A DNA stretch of 36,426 nt, from assembly GCA_002685075.1 (NCBI GenBank), contig NYWO01000014.1:1-36426 (forward strand), written 5' to 3'. Source of the stretch: Arcobacter sp. (GTDB lineage Bacteria > Campylobacterota > Campylobacteria > Campylobacterales > Arcobacteraceae). The position numbers and the translations under genes are program-made. How positions within the stretch are numbered: position 1 is the stretch's first letter; each line of letters opens with the position of its first letter. This document shows, in pieces, positions 1-7,813 of the stretch. The notes below the pieces were generated by a model. That model searched no databases, was not told the origin of the DNA, and was given only the letters and a program-made list of their open reading frames with translations.

Positions 1-58
1 AGAGACTTAAACTAAATTACTTATTTATTAATTTAATAAATTTTTGTTACAATTGAGT

Positions 59-574
59 ATGATTTTAAACTTATCCAAAATAAAAACTGAAAGCTTATTG
101 CTGTTTTGTAGAGATTTAATTATTTCTTATAAAGATAAAAAAGATATTGATATCAATGGAATAGATAAAGAACTAATTGAAAAGTTTAATAAAATCGGTG
201 ATGAAATGCTTACTCAAATAAATTATGTAACACATTCAAGTGATTATTATATTAAAAATAGAAAGCATTATAGAGTTAAAGCTGTACTTGATGGATATAA
301 CTTTATAAATAAAGAGATATCAAAAGTTTTAGAGAATAAAACAGCTTTTAATCCATCAATGCTTTATTTTTCATTACTTGCCCTTTGGTTTAAAGAATTA
401 AATAAAGAATCACGTTCAAAAGAGTATATATTTTTTACTATTTATACTTATGGCAAGGTATATGATGAATTGTTAGTAAAAATAAAAAGTGAAGATTTTA
501 AAAAGTTGAATATCTCAATGCTTGAAGTAGCAGAGGAAGTTGTATATAACTTAGATGCTTATTCTTTTAAATAA
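59..574 (+). CDS. Hypothetical protein, about 171 aa
   Basis: I do not recognise this protein. It is soluble, has no signal peptide or membrane segment, and is rich in Lys, Glu, Ile and Asn with a mostly helical look. I start it at the ATG at 59; an in-frame TTG at 44 would add five residues. Neither start has a strong ribosome binding site. It runs towards the minus-strand porin gene and shares a bidirectional terminator hairpin with it. Function unknown. Confidence 0.6.
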   Translation: MILNLSKIKTESLLLFCRDLIISYKDKKDIDINGIDKELIEKFNKIGDEMLTQINYVTHSSDYYIKNRKHYRVKAVLDGYNFINKEISKVLENKTAFNPSMLYFSLLALWFKELNKESRSKEYIFFTIYTYGKVYDELLVKIKSEDFKKLNISMLEVAEEVVYNLDAYSFK

Positions 575-597
575 AAAGAGATAAATCTCTTTTTATT
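570..597. terminator. Bidirectional Rho-independent terminator between convergent genes
   Basis: A perfect inverted repeat has arms at 570-582 and 585-597 (AATAAAAAGAGAT and its complement). The A-run and T-run flanks give a U-tract in both directions. It lies between the stop of the plus-strand hypothetical gene at 574 and the stop of the minus-strand porin at 601, so it can end both transcripts. Confidence 0.75.
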
Positions 598-600
598 GTT

Positions 601-2055
601 TTAGAATTTGTATTTTAAATATGCACTTACATCTTGTGCTGATTGAACATCAGTTGCACCTATATTTTTAGGTTCTCCATAGTCTCCAAAGAAACCATTA
701 CTTCCTGTATAATCATAATCTATATAAACATAAGATAATCCAAAGCTAAGTGCTTTAGTTAGTTTTTGTGTTCTATAAACTTCCCAAGCTTGACCTCTTG
801 TTGCTATTTTTGATCCGACCATTGTATCTTCTGCATAAGTCATTGATCTCCAGAACTTACTACCTTTGTTCCATTCAATACCAATTTTTGCTGTGTCGGG
901 GAAAATTGGACAAGGTGCATTTGCTCCAATCCATACTGAATGACCAGTTTCTGATTTACTAGAACCAATCATTTTCTTTCCACCATCTGGGCTTGTTTTA
1001 GATTGTGCATAAGAAGCAAATACTGTAGTATTATCTAACCAGTCTGATATACCATCTCCTATTCCATCAACTTTTAACATAGTTGTAAAGAACTCCATAT
1101 TTCCAAAATCACTAAATGGAGGATTTAGAATTCCTGCTTCCATTCCAATTAAATTCCATGCTTTAGCATAATTCATATGAACTGAATATTGTCCATCATC
1201 ATAAGGTACAGCTATTAGTCCCGCCATATCAACATTTTGTGTAGTTGAATCTTTAGTATAATCAGGTTGTCCATCTGAAGAAAATCTTAATCTAGAGTTA
1301 GTTAAACCACGTCCTACGCAAAATTTAATCCATGAACCATCAAGTCCTCCTACTTTATCTAAATTGAATTTTGCTGAGGCACCATCAAATTCAACATTTA
1401 CTGTATGTGAAAGGGCAGATTTTCTATTTTGATTTGCTCTTAAATTAATTCCTAATCCATCAGTAGAAGGACGACGTCCAACCGAAACAGTCCATGGTAT
1501 ATTTGTTCCAAAGAATGTATCATTTGTATATAACCAATATGCTTCTTTTAGTTTTATTTCATTGTCATTTGTAGCTGCTTCGTTTGTCACCCAGTCAAAG
1601 GTACTATTATTTGGTGCATCACTTGAATTATCACCGTATAATTTATTGTATGAAAGTGTTCCATAGAAAATCGAATTTTCATCAGCTTTATACTTCATCC
1701 CCAACCATAATCTATTTGACAAAACAGCTTCATTTCTAAGTTTTTTTCCATTTCCTAATTTATATTGAATATTATCAACTTGTGTTCTAAAGTCAACATT
1801 CCATTTTAGATTATCACCAGCACTTTGTGCTTTTGCTAAATTAGCTTTCTTTGAAACTTTTGCAAGTTTTTTCTCAATTTTAGTGATTCTCTTATCATCA
1901 GATTTTGAATTTTGTTCATTCATTTTAGCTTCAAGTGCAGCTACTTGTTTTTTCAATAATTGAATTTGTTCATACATTTGTTTGTTTATATCTTCTGCAA
2001 AACTTGTTGTTGTAAATGCAGCTATTGTAGAGAGTAAAATTATACTTTTTTTCAT
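601..2055 (-). CDS. Outer-membrane porin-like protein, DUF3373 family
   Basis: The 484-residue protein starts with a signal peptide (MKKSIILLSTIAAF, cleavage near SFA-ED). A coiled coil follows at about residues 23-75 (QLLKKQVAALEAKM and KKLAKVSKK). The long remainder alternates aromatic and polar residues as a beta-barrel does, and ends in Phe (SAYLKYKF), the usual C-terminal signal of outer-membrane proteins. This matches the DUF3373 proteins common in Campylobacterota, which are thought to be porin-like; the substrate is not known. A good AAGGA ribosome binding site precedes the ATG, and the gene stands alone. Two isolated cysteines (in IKFCVG and NAPCPI) might form a disulfide. Confidence 0.8.
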   Translation of the reverse strand: MKKSIILLSTIAAFTTTSFAEDINKQMYEQIQLLKKQVAALEAKMNEQNSKSDDKRITKIEKKLAKVSKKANLAKAQSAGDNLKWNVDFRTQVDNIQYKLGNGKKLRNEAVLSNRLWLGMKYKADENSIFYGTLSYNKLYGDNSSDAPNNSTFDWVTNEAATNDNEIKLKEAYWLYTNDTFFGTNIPWTVSVGRRPSTDGLGINLRANQNRKSALSHTVNVEFDGASAKFNLDKVGGLDGSWIKFCVGRGLTNSRLRFSSDGQPDYTKDSTTQNVDMAGLIAVPYDDGQYSVHMNYAKAWNLIGMEAGILNPPFSDFGNMEFFTTMLKVDGIGDGISDWLDNTTVFASYAQSKTSPDGGKKMIGSSKSETGHSVWIGANAPCPIFPDTAKIGIEWNKGSKFWRSMTYAEDTMVGSKIATRGQAWEVYRTQKLTKALSFGLSYVYIDYDYTGSNGFFGDYGEPKNIGATDVQSAQDVSAYLKYKF

Positions 2056-2084
2056 AGGTTTTCCTTATAGTTACTATATTTGAA

Positions 2085-2090
2085 ATTATA
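2085..2090 (-). promoter_or_regulatory. Probable -10 element of the porin gene
   Basis: The minus strand reads TATAAT here, about 30 bases upstream of the porin ATG at 2055. There is no recognisable -35 box. This is common for housekeeping promoters of Campylobacterota, which rely mainly on the -10. Confidence 0.45.
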
Positions 2091-2170
2091 TGATTTAAAA
2101 AGTTAATGGATGGTTAATAATGCATAAGTTAAACTTATATTTATAGTTATAAAAAAAGAGACAAATAAAA

Positions 2171-2201
2171 AAAGGCTAATATCAATGTGATATTAGCCTT
2201 T
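2171..2201 (-). terminator. Rho-independent terminator of the cytochrome-like gene
   Basis: Perfect 14-bp arms lie at 2171-2184 and 2188-2201 (AAAGGCTAATATCA and its complement) with a 3-nt loop. On the minus strand the stem is followed at once by a T-run. It sits 20 bases after the stop of the minus-strand gene that ends at 2221. Confidence 0.85.
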
Positions 2202-2220
2202 AGAGTATATAAATGTTAGA

Positions 2221-2541
2221 TTAACAAGAAGGAACATTTCCTGAATCATTTGCAAATTTGTAAGAGAAATCATAAAGATGTTGGATATATTTATCTTTAA
2301 CATCTGCTTCTTTTACATTTGGACAAATTTTAAGTAATTCTTCTTTGAATTTACCCGCTTCCATTATTTCTTCCCATTCATCTTGAGAATGTTTAGCTGC
2401 AAATTTATCTCCGCTAAAACCACAATCATTTTTGTATTTTTTTACAAATAATTTCTGACCTTTATTCGCATCTGCAAATACTGCAGTTGTACTTAATCCT
2501 AAGATTAACGAACTTGCTAAAGCAATTTTTAATAACTTCAT
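2221..2541 (-). CDS. Small periplasmic cytochrome c-like protein without a CXXCH motif
   Basis: The 106-residue precursor has a clear signal peptide (MKLLKIALASSLIL, cleavage after VFA-DA). The mature part begins NKGQKLFVKKYKNDCGFSGDK and continues FAAKHSQDEWEE, which resembles the start of small class I cytochromes c and a family annotated as cytochrome c in Campylobacterota. No CXXCH heme-attachment motif exists: a single Cys precedes GFSGDKFAAKH, giving a C-x10-H spacing. Two further Cys occur, one in KICPN and one at the C-terminus (VPSC). Heme attachment is therefore doubtful, and the cysteines may instead form a disulfide. AGGAGAT is the ribosome binding site; the gene is monocistronic with its own terminator. 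Confidence 0.65.
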   Translation of the reverse strand: MKLLKIALASSLILGLSTTAVFADANKGQKLFVKKYKNDCGFSGDKFAAKHSQDEWEEIMEAGKFKEELLKICPNVKEADVKDKYIQHLYDFSYKFANDSGNVPSC

Positions 2542-2566
2542 ATTTATCTCCTAATGATAATTTTGA

Positions 2567-2572
2567 TATAAT
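2567..2572 (+). promoter_or_regulatory. Possible -10 element for the NFACT gene
   Basis: TATAAT preceded by GA, about 62 bases upstream of the NFACT start codon, in the divergent gap 2542-2633. No -35 box is evident. The minus-strand gene must also be transcribed from this gap; TATGAT on the minus strand (2571-2576) is a candidate. Confidence 0.35.
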
Positions 2573-2633
2573 CATATCTAATATATATATAAATAAATCT
2601 TAGATAATAATATAAGTATAAAGTGGAGTAATT

Positions 2634-3962
2634 ATGAAGTATTTTTTGTTAAAACATTTAGTTGAGTATTTAGTAGAAAATACCCAAAGTATCAAAGTAG
2701 TGAAGCGTATTGACAATAATACTATTATAATAGAATTTAATAATAGCAATATTATATATTTTGATATGTCTAAAGGCTCTAGTACAGTCTTTAAATCAAA
2801 AAATATATTAAAGTCAAAGAAAGATTTCAATGCTCCTTTTGATGTTGCCTTACAAAAAAGATTTTATAACTCAAAAATTGAAAATATTGAAATGTACAAT
2901 GATGACAAGATTATAAATATAAAAGTTAACTCTTCCTCATCATATAAAAAACTTACAACTATTCTTCAGCTTGAGTTCACAGGAAAACACACAAATATCA
3001 TAATCTTAGATGAAAATAGAATAATAATAGAAGCGTTAAGACATGTAGATGAATTCTCTTCAAGTAGAGTTGTAAAAGTTGGAATTGTATTAGATGAGAT
3101 TCCAAAACAAACATTTATTCCAAAAATGGAAGAAGTTGAAGATATAGAAAGCTATTTATATAAGATTCATGAAGAAAAAGAGAATCAAAATTTAGAAAAT
3201 CTAAAAAAAGTAAAAATTAGTCAGATTCAAAAGAAAATCAAAAAGTTAGATAAAATAATCAAATCATTACCAAAGAAAGAAGAACTTGAAGAGGAATCAA
3301 AACTTCTTTATGAAAAAGCAAATATGATATTGTCAAATCTGCATACTTTAAAGCCTTATCAAGAATCTTTTAAAGCTTATAACTATGAAGGTGTTGAAGT
3401 AGAAGTGTTTTTAGATAAAGCATCATCAGCATCAAAGTATTCAAATGACTTATTTAAAAAAGCTAAAAAAGCTAAACAAAAAGCACTACATATTTCAATA
3501 GAAAAAGATAACCTAGATGAAAAATCAGAGTTTTTAAATAGAATGGTAAATAGCTTAAAGACGGCAAGTACAATAGAAGAATGCGAGTTTTTATATCCTA
3601 AAAAAGAAAAAAATCAAAAGAGAACTAAAAAAGCACAACCTTATGAGAGCTTCTTCTTTGAAGGCTTTAAAATCATGCTAGGAACTAGCGAAAGAGAAAA
3701 TATATACTTACTAAAAAACTCAAAAGCAAGTGATTTTTGGTTTCATTTAAAAGATAGACCCTCTTCACATGTAATAGTTCAAAATACAAAGAAAACAATC
3801 CCTGATTCTGTAATTGAACAAGCAGCAGTTTTATGTGCAAAGTTTTCAGTAGATTTTCCAGGTGATTATGTGGTTGATTTTACGCAAAGAAGAAATGTAA
3901 AAGTGCAATCAGGATCAAATGTTTTATATAATCCTTATACAAGTATTGGGATTAAGATATAA
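2634..3962 (+). CDS. NFACT-family (RqcH-like) ribosome quality-control protein
   Basis: NFACT proteins bind obstructed 50S subunits and, in the RqcH branch, recruit tRNA-Ala to add alanine tails to stalled nascent chains. Here an N-terminal NFACT-N domain (residues 1-160, with LQLEFTGKHTNIIILDE and EALRHV) leads into a long charged coiled coil (about 165-320). The NFACT-R domain (about 337-442) carries DFWFHLKDRPSSHVIV and the terminal YNPYTSIG. At 442 residues it is shorter than the roughly 570 of Firmicutes RqcH, mainly in the middle. The Asp-Arg pair needed for tRNA binding in Bacillus RqcH appears as Asp91-Lys92. It was formerly called fibronectin-binding protein; surface adhesion is unlikely because there is no signal peptide. 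Confidence 0.85.
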   Translation: MKYFLLKHLVEYLVENTQSIKVVKRIDNNTIIIEFNNSNIIYFDMSKGSSTVFKSKNILKSKKDFNAPFDVALQKRFYNSKIENIEMYNDDKIINIKVNSSSSYKKLTTILQLEFTGKHTNIIILDENRIIIEALRHVDEFSSSRVVKVGIVLDEIPKQTFIPKMEEVEDIESYLYKIHEEKENQNLENLKKVKISQIQKKIKKLDKIIKSLPKKEELEEESKLLYEKANMILSNLHTLKPYQESFKAYNYEGVEVEVFLDKASSASKYSNDLFKKAKKAKQKALHISIEKDNLDEKSEFLNRMVNSLKTASTIEECEFLYPKKEKNQKRTKKAQPYESFFFEGFKIMLGTSERENIYLLKNSKASDFWFHLKDRPSSHVIVQNTKKTIPDSVIEQAAVLCAKFSVDFPGDYVVDFTQRRNVKVQSGSNVLYNPYTSIGIKI

Positions 3963-4015
3963 AATTATTAAATTTAATAATATGTAAATTAAGCCTATAT
4001 TTATAAGTCTTCTAA

Positions 4016-4021
4016 TATAAT
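4016..4021 (+). promoter_or_regulatory. Possible -10 element of the lipoprotein gene
   Basis: TATAAT lies 44 bases upstream of the ATG at 4065, in the 102-base gap after the NFACT gene. No -35 box is evident. Confidence 0.4.
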
Positions 4022-4064
4022 AAATTATTATTTAAAAATAACTAAATTAAAAATAGGAAAAAGT

Positions 4065-4607
4065 ATGTATAAAAATGTAGTAACATTGTTAGCTAGTGTA
4101 ATTATGTTAGGATTGTTTTCAGGATGTGGTAAAGTACAAAAGGTATTAATACCAGTAGATGATTTAACAAATAAAACTGTAGTAATTAAAAAAACTACTC
4201 CTTTTGCTGAAAACGCAATTATTCAGTCATCAATTAGAAAAGAGTGTTATATTGAAACTCAATTACCAGAATTTGTAAAAGAGTATTCAAAAACTCAAGA
4301 AGTTAATGTTATTCTTGATGATAATGCAAGTAAAGAAAATGAATATTTTTTAGATTTAGTAATTGTTGGAGCAGTTAGTAAAGGTAACGCATTTCTAGGA
4401 CATAATAAGAGTACTTCAGTAAAAGGTATTTTATATAGAAAAGGTAATAAAATCGCATCGTTTACAGGATATAGACATTCTAGTGGTGGATTTGGTGCAG
4501 GATTTAAAGGCTCTTGTTCTGTCTTAGGAAGAACAGTTGATGCTTTAGGAGAAGATATTTCTGAATGGTTAAAAAAACCAACTCTAAATGATTACATAGG
4601 TCAATAA
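4065..4607 (+). CDS. Lipoprotein of unknown function
   Basis: The 180-residue protein has a lipoprotein signal (MYKNVVTLLASVIML, lipobox LFSGC, lipidated Cys near residue 21). The mature part includes a Cys in IRKECYIET and a Gly-rich stretch (HSSGGFGAGFKGSC) that resembles the glycine-rich cores of outer-membrane-inserted or complex-forming lipoproteins. I cannot assign a family. It precedes another lipoprotein gene by about 56 bases and they may be cotranscribed. It is anchored in the inner or outer membrane facing the periplasm. Confidence 0.75.
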   Translation: MYKNVVTLLASVIMLGLFSGCGKVQKVLIPVDDLTNKTVVIKKTTPFAENAIIQSSIRKECYIETQLPEFVKEYSKTQEVNVILDDNASKENEYFLDLVIVGAVSKGNAFLGHNKSTSVKGILYRKGNKIASFTGYRHSSGGFGAGFKGSCSVLGRTVDALGEDISEWLKKPTLNDYIGQ

Positions 4608-4663
4608 ATAGTTTTTTAATTATTCTTTTGTTACTATTAAATAATTCAAACTTAGGAGTTTAT

Positions 4664-5233
4664 ATGAAAAAAATGTCAATACATTTTTTAATATTAGTTG
4701 TTGTTGGTTTTTTTATTACAGGTTGTGGTCCGATGAAGGAACCAACACCTTCAATGCAAGGGGTTATGTATACACAAGTTAATATGTGGGAAGAGAAAGA
4801 AAAAATAATTGCTACAAATTATCAAAGAGGTAGATTAATACCTGTTAATAGTAAAATTAAAATCATTGGTTATACAGATAATGCAATTAAATTTGTTGTT
4901 GATGGTGAATCTTTAGAAATTACATTTACAAATGTAGAAAAATTCACAAGGCTTACTATGAAACAATTAATGCCAAAGATCTTCTCATCGTCGAAAGTTA
5001 ATTTATCAAAATTTTCATCAAAAGGACGAAGTGCAATTGAATTTGGAAATATTAAAAATGGTATGACAAAAGCAGAGGTTTTAGTTTCTAGAGGTTTCCC
5101 ACCTGCGCATGTAACTCCAAATACAAAAAGTAATCTTTGGAAATATTGGCAAAATAGATGGGTTACTAGAAATGTTGAATTTAAAAATGGTAGAGTTTCT
5201 GGTTTAGTTGGATGGGGTACAGGGAACAATTAA
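4664..5233 (+). CDS. Lipoprotein with a C-terminal SmpA/BamE-like segment
   Basis: The start is the ATG at 4664, preceded by TAGGAG at good spacing; a longer reading from 4628 lacks a ribosome binding site and would bury the signal peptide. The signal sequence is MKKMSIHFLILVVVGFF with lipobox FITGC. The last 60 residues contain FGNIKNGMTKAEVLVSRGFP, followed by a strand-rich tail with VEFKNGRVSGLVGWG. This arrangement of a GMTKAEV helix plus a short sheet is typical of the SmpA/OmlA (BamE) fold. It may be an outer-membrane lipoprotein, but a role in the Bam complex is not shown. It lies directly upstream of the pigment cluster. Confidence 0.75.
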   Translation: MKKMSIHFLILVVVGFFITGCGPMKEPTPSMQGVMYTQVNMWEEKEKIIATNYQRGRLIPVNSKIKIIGYTDNAIKFVVDGESLEITFTNVEKFTRLTMKQLMPKIFSSSKVNLSKFSSKGRSAIEFGNIKNGMTKAEVLVSRGFPPAHVTPNTKSNLWKYWQNRWVTRNVEFKNGRVSGLVGWGTGNN

Positions 5234-5244
5234 TTGTATTCCTT

Positions 5245-5279
5245 TTAATAGAGTATAAATAATATTTATACTCTATTAA
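5245..5279. terminator. Strong AT-rich hairpin upstream of the DAR operon
   Basis: Perfect 16-bp arms lie at 5245-5260 and 5264-5279 (core TAATAGAGTATAAAT) around a 3-nt loop. It sits between the lipoprotein stop at 5233 and the darA start at 5328, so it may end the lipoprotein transcript. No T-run follows directly on the plus strand, so it could equally be an operator for the downstream operon. Confidence 0.55.
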
Positions 5280-5327
5280 TTAATAAAATGTTATTTTTTA
5301 ATTTATTTAAACTAATAGGTCTCTATA

Positions 5328-6272
5328 TTGAATCAAAAAAAAATTTTAGTTATTTCTTACTCTCAAACAGGACAATTAACAAATTTAGTTAATAATTTTA
5401 CAAAACCATTACTAGAAAATCCACAAATAGAATTGTTTTATAAAAATATTGAACCAGTAAAACCTTATCCTTTCCCATGGAATCTAATGAAATTCATGGA
5501 TACTTTTCCTGAATCTGTATATTTAGATCCATGTGAAATAAATGAATTTGAAGATGATGAGAATGATTATGATTTAATTATTCTCTCTTATCAAGTATGG
5601 TTTTTATCTCCATCTATTCCAATTACTTCATTTTTAAAATCTGATTGGGCAAGAAAGAAACTTAAAAGTAAACCAGTTATTACACTTATTGGGTGTAGAA
5701 ATATGTGGGTTATGGCTCAAGAAAAAATGAAAGTTTTACTTCAAGATATTGAAGCAAATTTAATTGATAATGTTGTTTTAATTGATAAAGGTAATTCTCT
5801 TGAAACTTTTATAACAACTCCTGTTTGGATGCTTAGTGGAAAAAAAGAAATTCTAATGTTTACAAAAGCAGGAATATGTCCAAAAGAAATAGAAAAATCT
5901 CAACGTTTTGGTAGAGCATTAGTTCAAGCTTTACAAAATGATGGAGAAAAAGAAAATAAGAGTTTATTATATGGCTTGAATGCAGTAAAAGTAAATATAA
6001 AACTTTTTAAAAGTGAAAAAATTGGAACAAAAAGTTTTTCTATTTGGGGTGGATGGATTAGAAAGTTAGGTAAGCCAGGTTCCTCAAAAAGAAAGCCTGT
6101 AGTGATGCTTTACTTAATATTTTTGTTACTAATAATAGTTACTGTTGTACCTATAAACATGATAGTACAAACTATAATCAGAATAATAAATAAACAATCA
6201 ATACAAAAACAAAAAGAATTTTATGAATTACCATCTGGAAATGGTGATGAAAGAATGAAGGAATTTCAATAG
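5328..6272 (+). CDS. darA: DarA-like dialkylresorcinol-forming enzyme (aromatase)
   Basis: In known dialkylresorcinol pathways DarA aromatises the cyclohexanedione made by DarB to give the 2,5-dialkylresorcinol. This protein begins with a flavodoxin-like first strand and phosphate loop (KKILVISYSQTGQLT, residues 4-18). It continues with a flavodoxin-fold pattern (DYDLIILSYQVWFLSPSIP; PVITLIGCRNMW) and ends with a hydrophobic membrane segment near residues 261-286 before a basic tail. Length (314) and layout fit the DarA family. The start is a TTG with AGG about 9 bases upstream; no usable ATG lies near. Its stop is immediately followed by darB, which supports the call. Membrane attachment and flavin use are inferred. 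Confidence 0.85.
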   Translation: MNQKKILVISYSQTGQLTNLVNNFTKPLLENPQIELFYKNIEPVKPYPFPWNLMKFMDTFPESVYLDPCEINEFEDDENDYDLIILSYQVWFLSPSIPITSFLKSDWARKKLKSKPVITLIGCRNMWVMAQEKMKVLLQDIEANLIDNVVLIDKGNSLETFITTPVWMLSGKKEILMFTKAGICPKEIEKSQRFGRALVQALQNDGEKENKSLLYGLNAVKVNIKLFKSEKIGTKSFSIWGGWIRKLGKPGSSKRKPVVMLYLIFLLLIIVTVVPINMIVQTIIRIINKQSIQKQKEFYELPSGNGDERMKEFQ

Positions 6273-7418
6273 ATGTCAAATGTGTATATAAATAATATTC
6301 AGAAGTTTATGCCAAATGAGCCAGTAGATAATAAAAATATAGAAGAATATTTAGGTTATGTGGGTGGTAAAAAATCAAAAGCAAAGAGTGTTGTTTTAAG
6401 AAGTAATGGAATAAAAAGAAGATTTTATGTTTTAGAAAAAGGAACACAAAAACCTTTATTTACAAATGCACAGCTTTGTTCAAATGCTATAAATAAACTT
6501 GTAGACGAAGATTTTTTATTAAATGATATAGACTGTCTAGCTTGTGGTACTACATCTCCAGATCAATTAATGCCTGGACATACTTTGATGGTTCAAGGTG
6601 AATTGGGTATCTCTTCTATTGAAACAATCTCAGCTTCAGGAATTTGCCTTAGTGGAATAAATGCTTTAAAATATATTTATTATGGAATTAAAGCAGGAGA
6701 GTTAACTAAAGCAGTTTCTTGTGGTTCTGAAGCATCATCTCCAATCTTAAGTGCTAAAAACTTTACAGAAGAATCAAATTTTAAATTAGATGAATTAGAA
6801 AAAAATGCAGGAATTGCATTTGAAAAAGATTTTTTAAGATGGATGTTATCTGATGGTGCGGGTGCAATGAGAGTTGAAAATGCTCCAAATAAAAATAAAA
6901 CATCACTAAAAATTGAGTTTATTGAAGTTTTATCATATGCAGGGGAAATGCCTGTTTGTATGTATAGTGGATTAGAAATTCAAGAAGATAAATCTATAAA
7001 GTCATGGCGAGCTTTTGAACAAAAAGAAGTTATGGAAAAATCACTTTTAAGTGTAAGCCAAGATGTAAAACTATTAAATGAAAATATTGTTGAATATACG
7101 GTTGTAAAACCTTTACTAGAAATTATTAAGAAGAAGAATATTAAAGCTGATGATTATGACTACTTCTTACCTCATTATTCATCGACATATTTCAGAGATA
7201 AACTATATTCAGGTTTAGTTGAAGCAAATTTTGAAATACCTTATGAAAAATGGTTTACAAACTTAGTAACTCATGGAAATACAGGAAGTGCTTCCATGTA
7301 TATTATGCTTGAAGAATTATTTAACAGTGGGAAACTAAAAAAGGGACAAAAAATTCTTTGTTATATTCCTGAAAGTGGTAGATTCTCAACTGCCTTTATG
7401 TCTTTAGAAGTTGTTTAA
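6273..7418 (+). CDS. darB: DarB-like ketosynthase (KAS III fold), cyclises two acyl chains
   Basis: DarB enzymes join two beta-keto or acyl thioesters and close a 1,3-cyclohexanedione ring, the precursor of the dialkylresorcinol. The 381-residue protein has the KAS III (FabH-like) catalytic set: Cys125 in SASGICLSG, His301 in FLPHYSST, and Asn336 in THGNTGSAS. The loop LMPGHTLMVQGELG is also typical of the family. It begins one base after the darA stop and its stop overlaps the start of the next gene (TAATG), so the four genes form one coupled operon. FabH itself is less likely because of the divergent N-terminus and the DarA neighbour. Confidence 0.88.
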   Translation: MSNVYINNIQKFMPNEPVDNKNIEEYLGYVGGKKSKAKSVVLRSNGIKRRFYVLEKGTQKPLFTNAQLCSNAINKLVDEDFLLNDIDCLACGTTSPDQLMPGHTLMVQGELGISSIETISASGICLSGINALKYIYYGIKAGELTKAVSCGSEASSPILSAKNFTEESNFKLDELEKNAGIAFEKDFLRWMLSDGAGAMRVENAPNKNKTSLKIEFIEVLSYAGEMPVCMYSGLEIQEDKSIKSWRAFEQKEVMEKSLLSVSQDVKLLNENIVEYTVVKPLLEIIKKKNIKADDYDYFLPHYSSTYFRDKLYSGLVEANFEIPYEKWFTNLVTHGNTGSASMYIMLEELFNSGKLKKGQKILCYIPESGRFSTAFMSLEVV

Positions 7419-7813
7419 TGAAAAAACTTGATATTCCACAAGAAAATAATTCTACATTAAATGGACAAAGAAAAGTAATGTATGGAACAAATGAAAGTGG
7501 AGATTTTCAAAGAGTAAATTATGCTAGTAGTGTTGAAGAGTTTGCAACAATTACTGCAGTTGAAGAGTATAAGGAATTAGAAAAAGAGTGTTTAGAAGAA
7601 ATAGCAAACAATATTAGCTCACCAATTAAATATTTCATGTATAAAAATAGAATGGATTTACCAACCTTAACTAGTGTGGTTGGTATGTTTTCATTTAGAG
7701 TAAAAAGACATCTTCAAATGAAGTATTTTAAAAAATTAAATGACAAAATTTTACAAAAATATGCTGATGCTTTTGCAATAGAAATAGATGAATTAAAGGA
7801 TTTTAAAATATGA
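7418..7813 (+). CDS. Small conserved-context protein between darB and btrH, function unknown
   Basis: The 131-residue soluble protein has no signal peptide or membrane segment. The first 40 residues are polar (ENNSTLNGQRKVMYG), followed by helices (YKELEKECLEEIANN; PTLTSVVGMF) and a basic patch (RVKRHLQMKYFKKL). I cannot name a domain. Its start overlaps the darB stop by one base and its stop overlaps the btrH-like start, so it is translationally coupled to both and almost surely acts in the resorcinol branch. It could be a small partner or scaffold of DarB or of the BtrH-like enzyme; that is inference from context only. Confidence 0.75.
   Translation: MKKLDIPQENNSTLNGQRKVMYGTNESGDFQRVNYASSVEEFATITAVEEYKELEKECLEEIANNISSPIKYFMYKNRMDLPTLTSVVGMFSFRVKRHLQMKYFKKLNDKILQKYADAFAIEIDELKDFKI

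Noticed and set aside
2634-3962. Fibronectin-binding adhesin annotation
   Set aside because: There is no signal peptide or membrane anchor, and the NFACT-N/coiled coil/NFACT-R order marks a cytosolic ribosome-associated protein.
4870-5229. Minus-strand reading frame of 119 codons opposite the SmpA/BamE-like lipoprotein
   Set aside because: It is a shadow of a gene with a clear lipobox and domain; no start signal or plausible protein features.
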